DNA from: Fonsecaea monophora
Lineage: Eukaryota; Ascomycota; Eurotiomycetes; Chaetothyriales; Herpotrichiellaceae
Reading direction: 5' to 3'
Assembly (NCBI RefSeq): GCF_001642475.1
Contig: NW_019173952.1
Location: forward strand, 62,001-126,000
Length of the DNA: 64,000 nucleotides
Part shown: piece by piece, positions 21,161 to 29,974 of the stretch
How the letters are laid out: each line of letters starts with the position of its first letter
How positions within the stretch are numbered: position 1 is the stretch's first letter
Translations under genes and position numbers: made by a program
The notes under the pieces: model-generated
Database searches by the model: none
Seen by the model: the letters and a program-made list of their open reading frames with translations, nothing else
Told to the model about the DNA's origin: nothing

Positions 21161-22534
21161 TTACAGCTTCGGAAACCTGACCCTCAGGAATTGGCTGGGC
21201 CAGGCAACATCGACGCCCAACTTCCAACCCACTTTCAACACCCACTCCGGCTCTCTCATAAACTGCCTCGCCACGAGGATCACGTCCGCCATGGGCTCCT
21301 TGCCACCCTTGGCATCTGTCATCTCTTTTGCGGCGTTGGCTTCCTCCCCAATACTCTTGTCCGATGCTTTATCTTCAACAATATCCCGTGCCTGTTCGGC
21401 TTCCGTGATGAGGCCTACTGCACCAATCAACAGCTTGAGATGGTCCGCCTTCAACGTTTGACGGATCTGGTTGGCAATCTTGGTCTGGTAGTCCTTGGAC
21501 GCAAACATGTTGATGCGCTGCTGAGGATGATTCCCGCCGCTGCTGACATCAAGAAGATCCACTCCCAGTCCAGGTAGCAGACGCGCAAGCTTGATGGTGC
21601 TCTCCACGTCCCAGCTCCCCAGCTGCTTGCCCAGATCTGTCTCCTCCAACCACTCGGTCGAGCTGACGCGCAGGAATAGAGGCATATCCTGTGGTATCTG
21701 TGCCCGCACGGCCTTGACGACTTCGACCAAGAGACGTGTGCGATTTTCAAAGCTGCCGCCGTACTGATCTGTGCGCCTGTTCGTGATAGGGCTGAGGAAT
21801 TGGTGGATGAGATAGCCATGGGCGGCGTGGATTTCAATCACGTCAATGCCGGCCTGCACAGCCCTTCGCGCACTGTCTGCAAACGCTTTAACCACGTCTT
21901 TAATCTCCTCCACGGTCAGCTGCCTCGGAGGCCAGAAGCCGCCATCCTGCGCCAACCCTTTGCCATCCCAGCTCTCCTCTGGCCCACCCATCGGCCCAAC
22001 AACATCTTCCGGCCATCCGTCGGCACTCTTGTCCGCGCGCACCGACGGTCTCTTGAGAGATGACGAAATCCATGGCGGCAGGGTACTCGCCTTGCGTCCG
22101 GCATGAGCGAGTTGAATCCCGGAAAGGGCACCCTGTGACTTGACAAAATCCGAAACACGCTTGACACCATCGGTCTGAGTGTCATTCCATAGGCCAGGAC
22201 AATATGGGCTGATACGCCCGTTGTACTGCACGCCCGTTGCCTCGATAAACACCAATGCCGCGCCCTTTAGAGCGTAATGACCTAGTGTTGCGATGTGGTA
22301 GTCGGTAAGTTTCCCAATGTCCGGACCGGAAGAAGCAGTCGAGTATTGGCACATTGGCGCCACGATTATGCGGTTGCGCAGGGTCTTGGAGCGGATCTTG
22401 AGAGGCGTGAACAGCGTTGGGGTATCGGCAGATGGGGTAAATGGCGTCCCAGGACTTGAGGCATGGGCTGGGGTAAAGTATGGGATATTTGGTACCCCTT
22501 TGTTGACGAGGATGGGAGAGTCGGATGAGCCCAT
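21161..22534 (-). CDS. Old yellow enzyme family FMN ene-reductase (YqjM-like)
   Basis: This FMN-dependent NAD(P)H oxidoreductase would reduce activated C=C bonds in unsaturated aldehydes, ketones or similar compounds in the cytosol. It is 457 aa with no intron. The thermophilic-like (YqjM) class is indicated by the early Cys in RIIVAPMCQYS, which tunes FMN potential, by QLAHAGRKAS, and by the substrate-binding pair in EIHAAHGYLIHQFLSP. Further marks are the NRRTDQYGGSFENR loop and the phosphate-binding end around LIGAVGLITEAEQA. An insertion of about 30 residues rich in Lys, Ala and Glu (KASDKSIGEEANAAKEMTDA) interrupts the last part of the barrel before the ADVILVARQFMREP motif, where bacterial members are shorter. 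It is the third gene of the co-oriented redox run. Confidence 0.92.
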   Translation of the reverse strand: MGSSDSPILVNKGVPNIPYFTPAHASSPGTPFTPSADTPTLFTPLKIRSKTLRNRIIVAPMCQYSTASSGPDIGKLTDYHIATLGHYALKGAALVFIEATGVQYNGRISPYCPGLWNDTQTDGVKRVSDFVKSQGALSGIQLAHAGRKASTLPPWISSSLKRPSVRADKSADGWPEDVVGPMGGPEESWDGKGLAQDGGFWPPRQLTVEEIKDVVKAFADSARRAVQAGIDVIEIHAAHGYLIHQFLSPITNRRTDQYGGSFENRTRLLVEVVKAVRAQIPQDMPLFLRVSSTEWLEETDLGKQLGSWDVESTIKLARLLPGLGVDLLDVSSGGNHPQQRINMFASKDYQTKIANQIRQTLKADHLKLLIGAVGLITEAEQARDIVEDKASDKSIGEEANAAKEMTDAKGGKEPMADVILVARQFMREPEWVLKVGWKLGVDVAWPSQFLRVRFPKL

Positions 22535-23112
22535 GGTTCGCGATGGATCAGCAGGGTCGTGATGTCGGGTGTCTCTTATTGTAAGACGGGCTGTCCGCCG
22601 ATGAGTCGTGGTCTGGCTCTTTTAGGGGGTGTCAGATAAGGAGATTGTAGAAAAAGCAACAAACATCCAAGGTCAACGCTCCAGTCTCAAGAAGTGGTAA
22701 TCTGACGATAAATCTTTTACGGGAATCTTGAACTTTTATAATTGCGCCAGACATTGAGAGAAGACTGGACCGGCGATAGAGGCGACGAAACGCCTTGCCG
22801 TTGATTTCTAAGACGATCGCGAAGACGTTGGGGAATTGCGAATTGATAGTGCGCTATCCGGTCAGACACCGACTTAACCGAGGCAACATGCCAGAAATGC
22901 ATCTCCAACCGCTGACAATTGAGAGTTGGTGGTGTATCCCGTATAGGAAGATTACACGACGGTATATTCGGCCGCAGACCCGGCCAGGGGATAATGTGCT
23001 GCTACTGATGGGGTATGCGTCTTTGTCAATATTCAATTAACCAATCCTTCCATTGTGGGTGATATATAATGATCACACTCTTTAGTTGATAGCTCTCTAC
23101 CACGCATCCTCC
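22535..23112. other. Intergenic, ene-reductase promoter
   Basis: This is the upstream region of the ene-reductase gene and the 3' flank of the SDR. No gene is supported. Confidence 0.6.
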
Positions 23113-23933
23113 TCACCACGGCAACTCGAATCCCTCGCGATGCCAGAACTTGCCCGTGTCGTCGATTGTCTTCTGACTGACGATATTCACCCACAGTTTC
23201 CTTGCCGCCTCGTCGGGCTCAACTGTCTCTGGGGGCATCTTTGCACCCGGCAGCAGGTTCGTCCTCACATAGCCAGGATGCAGCAACATGACTGTGACGC
23301 CCTTGTCTTTCAAATCCATCGCCATGCTTTTGCCAATGGAGTTGACGGCAGCTTTGGAAGAGCGATAGGCGTAGTGTCCGCCAGAGCTGTTGTCGCCGAC
23401 TGATCCAACGCGACTCGAGACGATACCGATCTTGGGCTTGGAGGCTTTTAGAATGTTGGGCAAGAGGGCCTGCGTCAGGAGGAAAACCCCAAATGTGTTG
23501 ACTGCGAACGTCCGTTGAAAGACTTGCAGGTTGCTCGTGGTGAGACTGTCATCTTCACTGGAGGCGGCAACACCTGTTCAAACCCATCGGTTACTTGCGC
23601 TCTGATCCCTCCCACATAAGCATGATACAGAGAGGGGTTGCCACACCTGCAATATTGAGCAACAGGTCAACTGCTGTGTCACCGAGAGTGTCTTTGAACT
23701 TCTGGATCGACTCGGGAGAAGTCACATCCACTTCAGCAACATGAGCCTTCTTGGCTTTCAGTGCCTGGAGACCATTCCCGCTATCTCGATCGACGGCGTA
23801 GACCGTGTAGCCCTACCTGCGGCGTTATCTCGATTGGTTATGATACGGTGACCGAGCTAACCTCATCACAGAGTATATTGGCAAATGCATGGGCGATGCC
23901 GGAGTTGGCCCCTGTCACAATTGCAGTCGGCAT
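23113..23933 (-). CDS. Short-chain dehydrogenase/reductase (CsgA-like classical SDR)
   Basis: This 232-aa NAD(P)-dependent oxidoreductase has a Rossmann fold. Exons are 23933-23862, 23812-23647 and 23573-23113; both introns preserve the frame. The cofactor motif TGANSGI is at residues 7-13, and Asp in AVDRD after beta-2 suggests a preference for NAD. The NNAG element appears as LLNIAG, and the catalytic triad as Ser in VSSRVGS followed by YRSSK. The HPGYVRTNL segment that follows is typical of the CsgA-like branch. The substrate is unknown. The gene ends the co-oriented MFS/MCO/OYE/SDR run, and an ene-reductase beside an SDR could act in sequence on an unsaturated carbonyl (inference). It is divergent from the DUF3405 gene. 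Confidence 0.88.
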
Positions 23934-24762
23934 CTTAGTGTTAGTAGCGTAAGGGGCGATAATAAAGGTTTCTCAAATGGTAAGTCGAGATCGCTCAAGA
24001 TGGAGCATCAAATCCTGCCTGTCTGGGTAATGTTCTCTCCTATTCGGATTGGATTGTAACAACTTATGACCTGATTTTGACAACCCTCAGTTGAGTGACT
24101 AATCTCCCAGAGCCAGCTGGCCACACCCTGGCCAGACAAGGGAAATTGAGGGGGCGATATCATCGGCATGGTAATCTACAACTATGTGCCCTATTATTCA
24201 GGCCTACTCGGAACAGTGGCACGGGTTCTCCCAGGCTCGGAGCTGCCAAGGCACTAGTGACGGAACCAAGCCCGGACAACCTCCAGCATGCCCAGTCCCA
24301 AGGCCCCAGAGGCTCTTTCGGTCTCAGCCCAGGTGGTTTTCCCGGCATCTAGGCGCCGTAAGCCTCAAAAGTCCCCCACGATCCCCTTAACATCTGCCGC
24401 ATGTGGCCCCTTTAGCAGGTCTTGGAGTCGCTTGTTCTCGTCACTTAATGCCTGTCCTGGAGGTCGCCTCTCCAGCTGCCGTCCGCTAAGTAGAGTAGTA
24501 GATCGTAGACGATGCGCCGGAACGGCTATTGTGTTTTCTACATCTTGTCCTCCTCCCAAACTGTTTTTGACATCGCTTGGTACCGTCGATATCTCTGAGA
24601 TGTTGTGCAGAGTGCGCCCCGAGTGTGTGACCGTCGAGTAATGCCTGGAGCCCGTCACCTGCTGCTGGCCAATAGCTGCTAGTGCTTGCCTCCCCGCCGC
24701 CAGGACTCGGAGTCAGCAATAGGCGAGACTGCCGCCCACGTCTCACGGACGTTGGGCGTCTG
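23934..24762. other. Divergent intergenic region SDR / DUF3405
   Basis: This should contain the promoters of the SDR (minus) and the DUF3405 gene (plus). A minus-strand frame at 24365-24658 ends in a short coiled-coil-like stretch but has no start context or domain, so I do not call it. Confidence 0.55.
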
Positions 24763-26925
24763 ATGGGCATGCTTGACCTGCTACCCAAATCGCTGTCCAC
24801 CAAATTCAACGATGCGATTGCCATATCAACCCACAAACGTGACTGGAGCACCGATTCCTCTGGAAGCAGTCTGCTCAGTCCCTCCCAGTCACCAAGACCA
24901 CGACGAGGTCGACGGCGGCAATGGAAGCGCTTGAGATTCCTGCCCAGCAAAACAATATGCTACGCCGCAGCAATCGCAATCTTGACCGTCATTGCGCTTT
25001 GGTGGTTCCTCAACCCCACGCCCACTGGTGATCACCTTGAATTTTCGAAACCTGATGTCGATGATGGAGTGCCAGAGGATGGTCCTATCCCAATTGGCCA
25101 GTCCGTAGATCGCGGTGGGAGAGAAGTCTTCTGGTGGGAGCAATTCCCCAGGTGAGAACAGCCTATTCCACATACCAGTTGAGATGACAGTAATAACCTG
25201 GTTCGCAGACTCGACGGCTACTATCGGGGCCGAAAGAATATTGTCCCATTCCCCGACTATGTCCCAGAACAACAGTCCAATGCTTTCGACCCTTTCGAGC
25301 CGGGCGAGCATAATGACCCTGAGCTTATTCCGCTGTCGCCGGCCCCTCCCCCAGACATCGAACAATGCTATCTAGACGAAGAGAGGCGAGTCCTGCCACC
25401 CACAATATCTGCATATCAAGGGTTACCGCAGGGTATGAGCGCACCACTTTTGGGATCCCAAAATGTGCTTGGTATCAACGATCAAGTCTGCTACGATCGA
25501 GTAAATCGACTGGCGCCATACGGCTTGGGAATTTCGGAAGAACAAGGAGGACTCGGCAACCATGCAGAAGGCGATAACGACGGAGTAGAGCAAGTGATTG
25601 CCATTGACTGGAAGCGTGTCAAATGGCACGACGCACAGCAGAGTTGTGTGTCGAAGAACTCCCCTCGGCTTCGATCTCGGAGTGCCTTTGTGTTTCGCAC
25701 GTGGGACAGCTTTCACTACACAGAACATCACATTGCCATGTTACGTGCGATAATCAGCGAACTTGCGATCGTGTCCGGGGGTCAGTACACGGTGCATTTC
25801 CTCATCCACGTGCAGGATGACACTCTTCCCATCTGGGCGTCAAAAGAGTTACACGATCAGGTGTTGAGAGACAGCCTGCCAGAAGAATTCCGTGGGATGG
25901 GCACACTCTGGTCGGTGGCGCAAATGAAGTTGATCTACCCTCCACCATTTCCTGACAGCATTGTGAATTTCTCAGGCGGTGAAATCTACGAAGCATATCG
26001 ATCGTTACACTTTCCGCTCCAATACTTTGCTGCTCAAAATCCCCAGTATGATTATTTCTGGCAGTGGGAAATGGACATGAGGGTTACCGGCCACTATTAC
26101 GAACTGTTGAGCCAGATCGAGACCTGGGCAGAAGATCAACCGCGAGACTATGCTTGGGAGAGGTCATCAACTTTTTACATCCCGTCATTACACGACTATT
26201 CCTATGAAAACTACGCCCAATTTGTCATTGACGAGGTCCAGTCTCGCAATGAAACACCCATTTCTGGTCCGCAGATTCCGCAGGAACGACTGCTTAACGT
26301 CCCGGAACAGACCGCCCCAGATGGTAAAGACGAAATTACAGATCTAATCACGCTGAACCCCCTGTTCAACCCCGAGCACACCCGCTGGGCTTTCCGCGAC
26401 GATATAACTGGTTATAACGTGACCCGAGACGGGCGACCGCCTACCAGAGCCGCTCTTATCACAGCGTCTCGAATGTCACGCCGCCTACTTCTGCTCATGC
26501 ACGAGGAGACCTACCGCAACAAGCATACTATGTTTCCAGAAATGTATCCTGCCTCGATTGCCCTGCACTATGGTCTCAAGGCGATCTACGCCCCTCTTCC
26601 GGTGTACTTTGACAGAAACTGGCCCAGCAAACATGCCGATGAAGTCTTCAATAATGCCCCTGTCACCTCGGAACACGAAAAGGCAGGCATGGACCACGGA
26701 CACGGACACTTCCACGGCGAAGGGGGCAGCGTCTTCGGCCCTGGTGAGCACGTCTTCCGGGGTGCGACGTATTATTCCAATGCAGCGTTTGCCGGGTATC
26801 TCTGGAGAAGATGGCTTGGTAGAGAAAACGCCCATAACGAATTGGGTTGGGAGTCGGAAGGAGGCCCAGGGGGCGGGCGCATGTGTTTGCCTATGATGAT
26901 CCTACATCCGATCAAGTATGAATGA
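24763..26925 (+). CDS. DUF3405 type II membrane protein, putative glycosyltransferase-like
   Basis: The long C-terminal domain matches the fungal DUF3405 family. Characteristic stretches are FVFRTWDSFHYTEHHIAMLR, FPLQYFAAQNPQYDYFWQWE followed by MDMRVTGHYY, and SIALHYGLKAIYAPLPVYFD. Exon 1 is 24763-25151 and exon 2 is 25209-26925, with a GTGAGA donor, giving 701 aa. An Arg-rich cytosolic segment (residues 46-58) precedes one transmembrane helix at about 65-83, then a luminal stem. This is a Golgi-type II topology, and the WEMDMR acidic motif recalls the metal-binding DxD of glycosyltransferases, but catalysis is unproven. A His-rich loop (DHGHGHFHG) lies near residue 625. The start was chosen at the first ATG that keeps this topology; an in-frame ATG 27 codons upstream is possible. 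Confidence 0.82.
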
Positions 26926-27259
26926 CGATGTTGATGAGGTCTAACGCATTCCCTTTGAGTGTGGTGTGTCGGCAATTTCATCTTGTTGAGAGGTCTTGGG
27001 CGGGACGAATATACCGTTGACACGGAGAGAGGGTGAAAAAGCCATTATGCCACATGAAACGTGTCAACGATCTAAGCTGTGGTGGGGTTCATATGGCTTC
27101 TGCTCTCCAGAAAAGCATTTTGCCCCGGAGAATCTGGTTGCGAGCATTTCTGTATATATCCAGGACATTTGGTTGAAAAGAGACGGGCATATAGAGTACA
27201 GGATAATGCTAATTTTGGGCTTTGATAGCGCCAATCGTGGTCGTTGAGTGTCTGCGCGG
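26926..27259. other. Intergenic upstream of APH relic
   Basis: This lies between the DUF3405 stop codon and the kinase relic. I searched it for the missing N-lobe of the kinase and found no matching frame. Confidence 0.5.
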
Positions 27260-27532
27260 GCTAGAATATACTCCTCGTCAGCCGAGACGAAGAACCTTCT
27301 CACCGCAATGGACCATAGGACGGGAACAATACTCGACGTCGTGAAAGAGGGTCAGATTGTTGGCATCAGTGACTGGGAGTTCGCAGGCTGGTATCCGGAA
27401 CACTGGGAATTTGTCCAGTTCTTCCGAGCTTTGTACGCCGACTACCGTGACTACGCCGATGTTATATTCGAAAAGGTATATTCTGCCGAGCTTATGGTCG
27501 ATCACTTTCTGGGGCATTTGACGCGGCATTAG
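27260..27532 (+). pseudogene. Decayed APH-type phosphotransferase C-lobe fragment
   Basis: The frame retains a clear fungal APH-family (aminoglycoside phosphotransferase / choline-kinase-like) C-lobe signature: GQIVGISDWEFAGWYPEHWE, with the metal-binding Asp in SDWE. Upstream, where the Brenner motif HGDxxxxNI is expected, the sequence reads AMDHRTGTI: the catalytic Asp remains, but the His-Gly and the Asn are lost. No N-lobe (P-loop, ATP-binding Lys) was found in the preceding 330 bp in any plus-strand frame. I read this as a truncated, eroded gene copy. Alternatively, the gene could have upstream exons missed by eye. Confidence 0.6.
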
Positions 27533-27825
27533 CCCTGGGAATTGTAAGGTCTCGGTCAGGCGTGGCACCGATAGCTTCTCGTAGTATTTCTCCCTCGGGT
27601 CCAAGATAGTGATGGGCCTACTACGACCATGCCTCACACATGGGTAGACGGCAAGGCTGCAGTGAGGGCACGAGGCTGAATGTGACAAGGCTGAGCACCC
27701 TTATGTCAGCGCCAAGAGAAAATATATCGCGATCTTTTGGTTCCAACCTCAAAGAAGACTTGGTCTTCTACTTGTTGTATGATAAACCACATTTTTGAAG
27801 ACAGGCCTTTCTGCATTACTCCAAC
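27533..27825. other. Intergenic, KEOPS gene promoter
   Basis: This short upstream region of the Cgi121 gene contains no other supported feature. Confidence 0.5.
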
Positions 27826-28592
27826 ATGGTCGAATTGATCAAACTGGCTCATATGCCAGCAGACCTGCCGCTCTATGTCGCCATGTACACGGACGTGCAG
27901 AATGCGCCTTTCCTCAAGGAACAGTTGCTGGCAGGCAACTCCGAGTTCGAGTACGCCTTTATTGATGCGAAAATGGTAAGCCCCGCCCCTCCTCTTCGAG
28001 CGTGCAGATTTTGGCCTCTCTTTTATGAGCCTTCTCCCGACTGATGACCCTTGGCGCCATGTGTCACAGGTCGTCTCTACCACCCATGTGCTTGCTGCCG
28101 CTTTCCGGGCCATGAACGACTATCTCAATGAGAGGTTGAAGTCACGCAATGTTCACTCGGAGATTGTCTTCTCTCTGAGCCCGAACAACAACGTAAGTGC
28201 AGAGTGCAGACGTTCAGGTACAGTTGGGACACTAACGCACAATGGAGATCGGCGAGGCTTTCCGCAGGTTCGGAGTCGGCGAGTCAACTAAAGATTTACT
28301 GGTGTTGAAGGTGGCCACGAAGCCGGAAGTTACCCTCGAAAGTGTCACTCAACATCTATCAACGCACATCCAGGGCAAACCGAGTCCATTTGATGACGCA
28401 GGTTTGCGCAAGGTCGCCGACATTGACAGAATCCGAAAGGTCTACAAACTCAACTCTGCAGCCTCGGGTGGCCGCCGCTCTGGCAACACTATTAGCAGCG
28501 GATCTGGTGCGAAAGACAGCGGGTCCGTTGATGTGACGAAAAATCTTGAGGTCCAGATTCTCGGCCTCATGGCTCTCCGTGGGGCAACGTGA
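27826..28592 (+). CDS. CGI121: KEOPS (EKC) complex subunit Cgi121
   Basis: Cgi121 binds the Bud32 kinase within KEOPS, which makes the universal N6-threonylcarbamoyl-adenosine at position 37 of ANN-decoding tRNAs; it also helps bind tRNA. Exons are 27826-27975, 28070-28192 and 28248-28592, giving 205 aa. Family marks are the [17 protein letters not shown] helix, [20 protein letters not shown], and the late [11 protein letters not shown]. Intron 1 is 94 bp (GTAAGC..CAG). Intron 2 is 55 bp with GTAAGT, a CTAAC branch and an unusual GAG acceptor at 28247, which is the first AG after the branch. A Ser/Gly-rich insertion ([20 protein letters not shown]) sits before the last helix, longer than in yeast. 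A tail ending [11 protein letters not shown] closes the family fold. Confidence 0.87.
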
Positions 28593-29152
28593 TTGTAAGC
28601 GTGTCGTTGATCACTCTTTCAGAGCACAAATAGGTGGTCCATGTGACCCCTGTGATATTATTTGGCTCCCTACGACATTATCCGCGCCTGGGTCATGCCA
28701 GACAACATCCAATGTCAACGCCGCAGCCTTGCCATTCCCCCTTGTTCCGGAGGTCAGCTGCCGCACCGATGTCAAGGAAAACCGATGCAACAAGCAACTC
28801 CATCTTCTTCTGGGCACTCATAGCCTGATTGTTCAACGGCTTCCCACGCCTCCAGTGGCCGGCACTATGACTGGAACATCTCTGCAGGGCTGGGAACTTC
28901 GCTCCAGCTATGAAAACTTTTGATATTTTACGCCGGTTTTGGGAGATTTCTGATGCTTTGTATATTCACGAAGCCATCTGCTCGTCCGACACTTGCTAGG
29001 GCAATCTCATCATCGCTCACCGCCGTCGCTTTTAATCCAACGCTTTCTGGCGCATTTGTGCGCCTGGACCTCCCAAATGCAACAGGTACCCGCCCATTCT
29101 TATACGGTCAAAGAATTGCACGCGAGACAGTCATCTCTTTCCCCTAGCAGGA
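28593..29152. other. Convergent intergenic region
   Basis: This lies between the stop codons of CGI121 (plus) and the MARVEL-like gene (minus). I see no gene or RNA here. Confidence 0.6.
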
Positions 29153-29974
29153 TCAAGTCTGCGCCAAATAGAGCTTGCTATAACCCGATTCTCTTTTGCG
29201 GAGGCGGATCAGCGTAACGCCAAAGATGACCAAGCTTATAAGTTCCAGAGCGGCGACCACAATCGACGCAATGAACGTGTATTTCTGAAGGACACCAAGT
29301 ACATCAGCATTCTTCTAATTGAAATCAGGGGCTTTGAGGTGTTACCATTTCACTGCACATGAACTCAAACGACATCTTCCCATTGTTGAGGTATTGGTGT
29401 GTGCACGACCAGGACCACAAGCCCCAGCCCTTTTTGCCCTTGTTGTCCTGCAATTTGAAATAGACAGCGGCAGCCACCCATGCGGCGATTCCAATCAGGG
29501 ACGTGAAGAAGACGGCTCCGGTGTGCAGGCGGGTTTCGCGCAGGCGACGGATCTAAAGCAGTGGTTGTGGTCAGCAATTGCGAGTGAAAGTTGTTGGGGG
29601 AAGCTCACCCCTCCACAGAATGTGAGCATGGAAAGGAGTTGGACAACGATGGCGATGACGGCGGCCGCGAGCATCACCCAGGTCGGCCATAGGTCGATAT
29701 GGTCTGGCCACCCCCGCTGGAAAGAACCATCTGGCTGCTGCAGAATCACACTCCGAGTGTTGATCCACACGACGGTGGCATGAGCGAGGACGCCGATGAT
29801 GGACGCTGCAGCCGCTAGAGCAACGATTCTGACGAGCACGCGAAATGAATTGGGGACGGCTCTTGCCTCGCGTTGGGCTCTGCGGATCTGCTCGTGCGTT
29901 GGCTCGGTGAATGCGTATGGCGGCGCCGCTGCGGAGTTTTGACTTGGTAGGACCAGGTGGCGGAGGGGCTCCAT
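29153..29974 (-). CDS. Four-transmembrane MARVEL-like protein
   Basis: The protein has 234 aa and three exons: 29974-29609, 29552-29346 and 29284-29153. Donors are GTGAGC and GTAACA, acceptors TAG and CAG. Four hydrophobic helices lie at about residues 45-68, 88-113, 132-154 and 193-218, with short cytosolic ends. The helix 3-4 loop is extracellular-type and contains two Cys (SWSCTHQ, then FEFMCSEM). This four-helix layout is shared by fungal MARVEL/SUR7-like small membrane proteins found at membrane subdomains. The exact family is not certain because these sequences are poorly conserved. An N-terminal Pro/Ala-rich tail contains PPYAFTEPTHEQIRRAQ. No function can be assigned. Confidence 0.8.

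Noticed and set aside
24365..24658. Minus-strand frame ending in a coiled-coil-like LSDENKRLQDLLK
   Set aside because: Tempting as the end of a bZIP factor, but no basic region or credible upstream exon was found, and it overlaps the likely leader of the DUF3405 gene.
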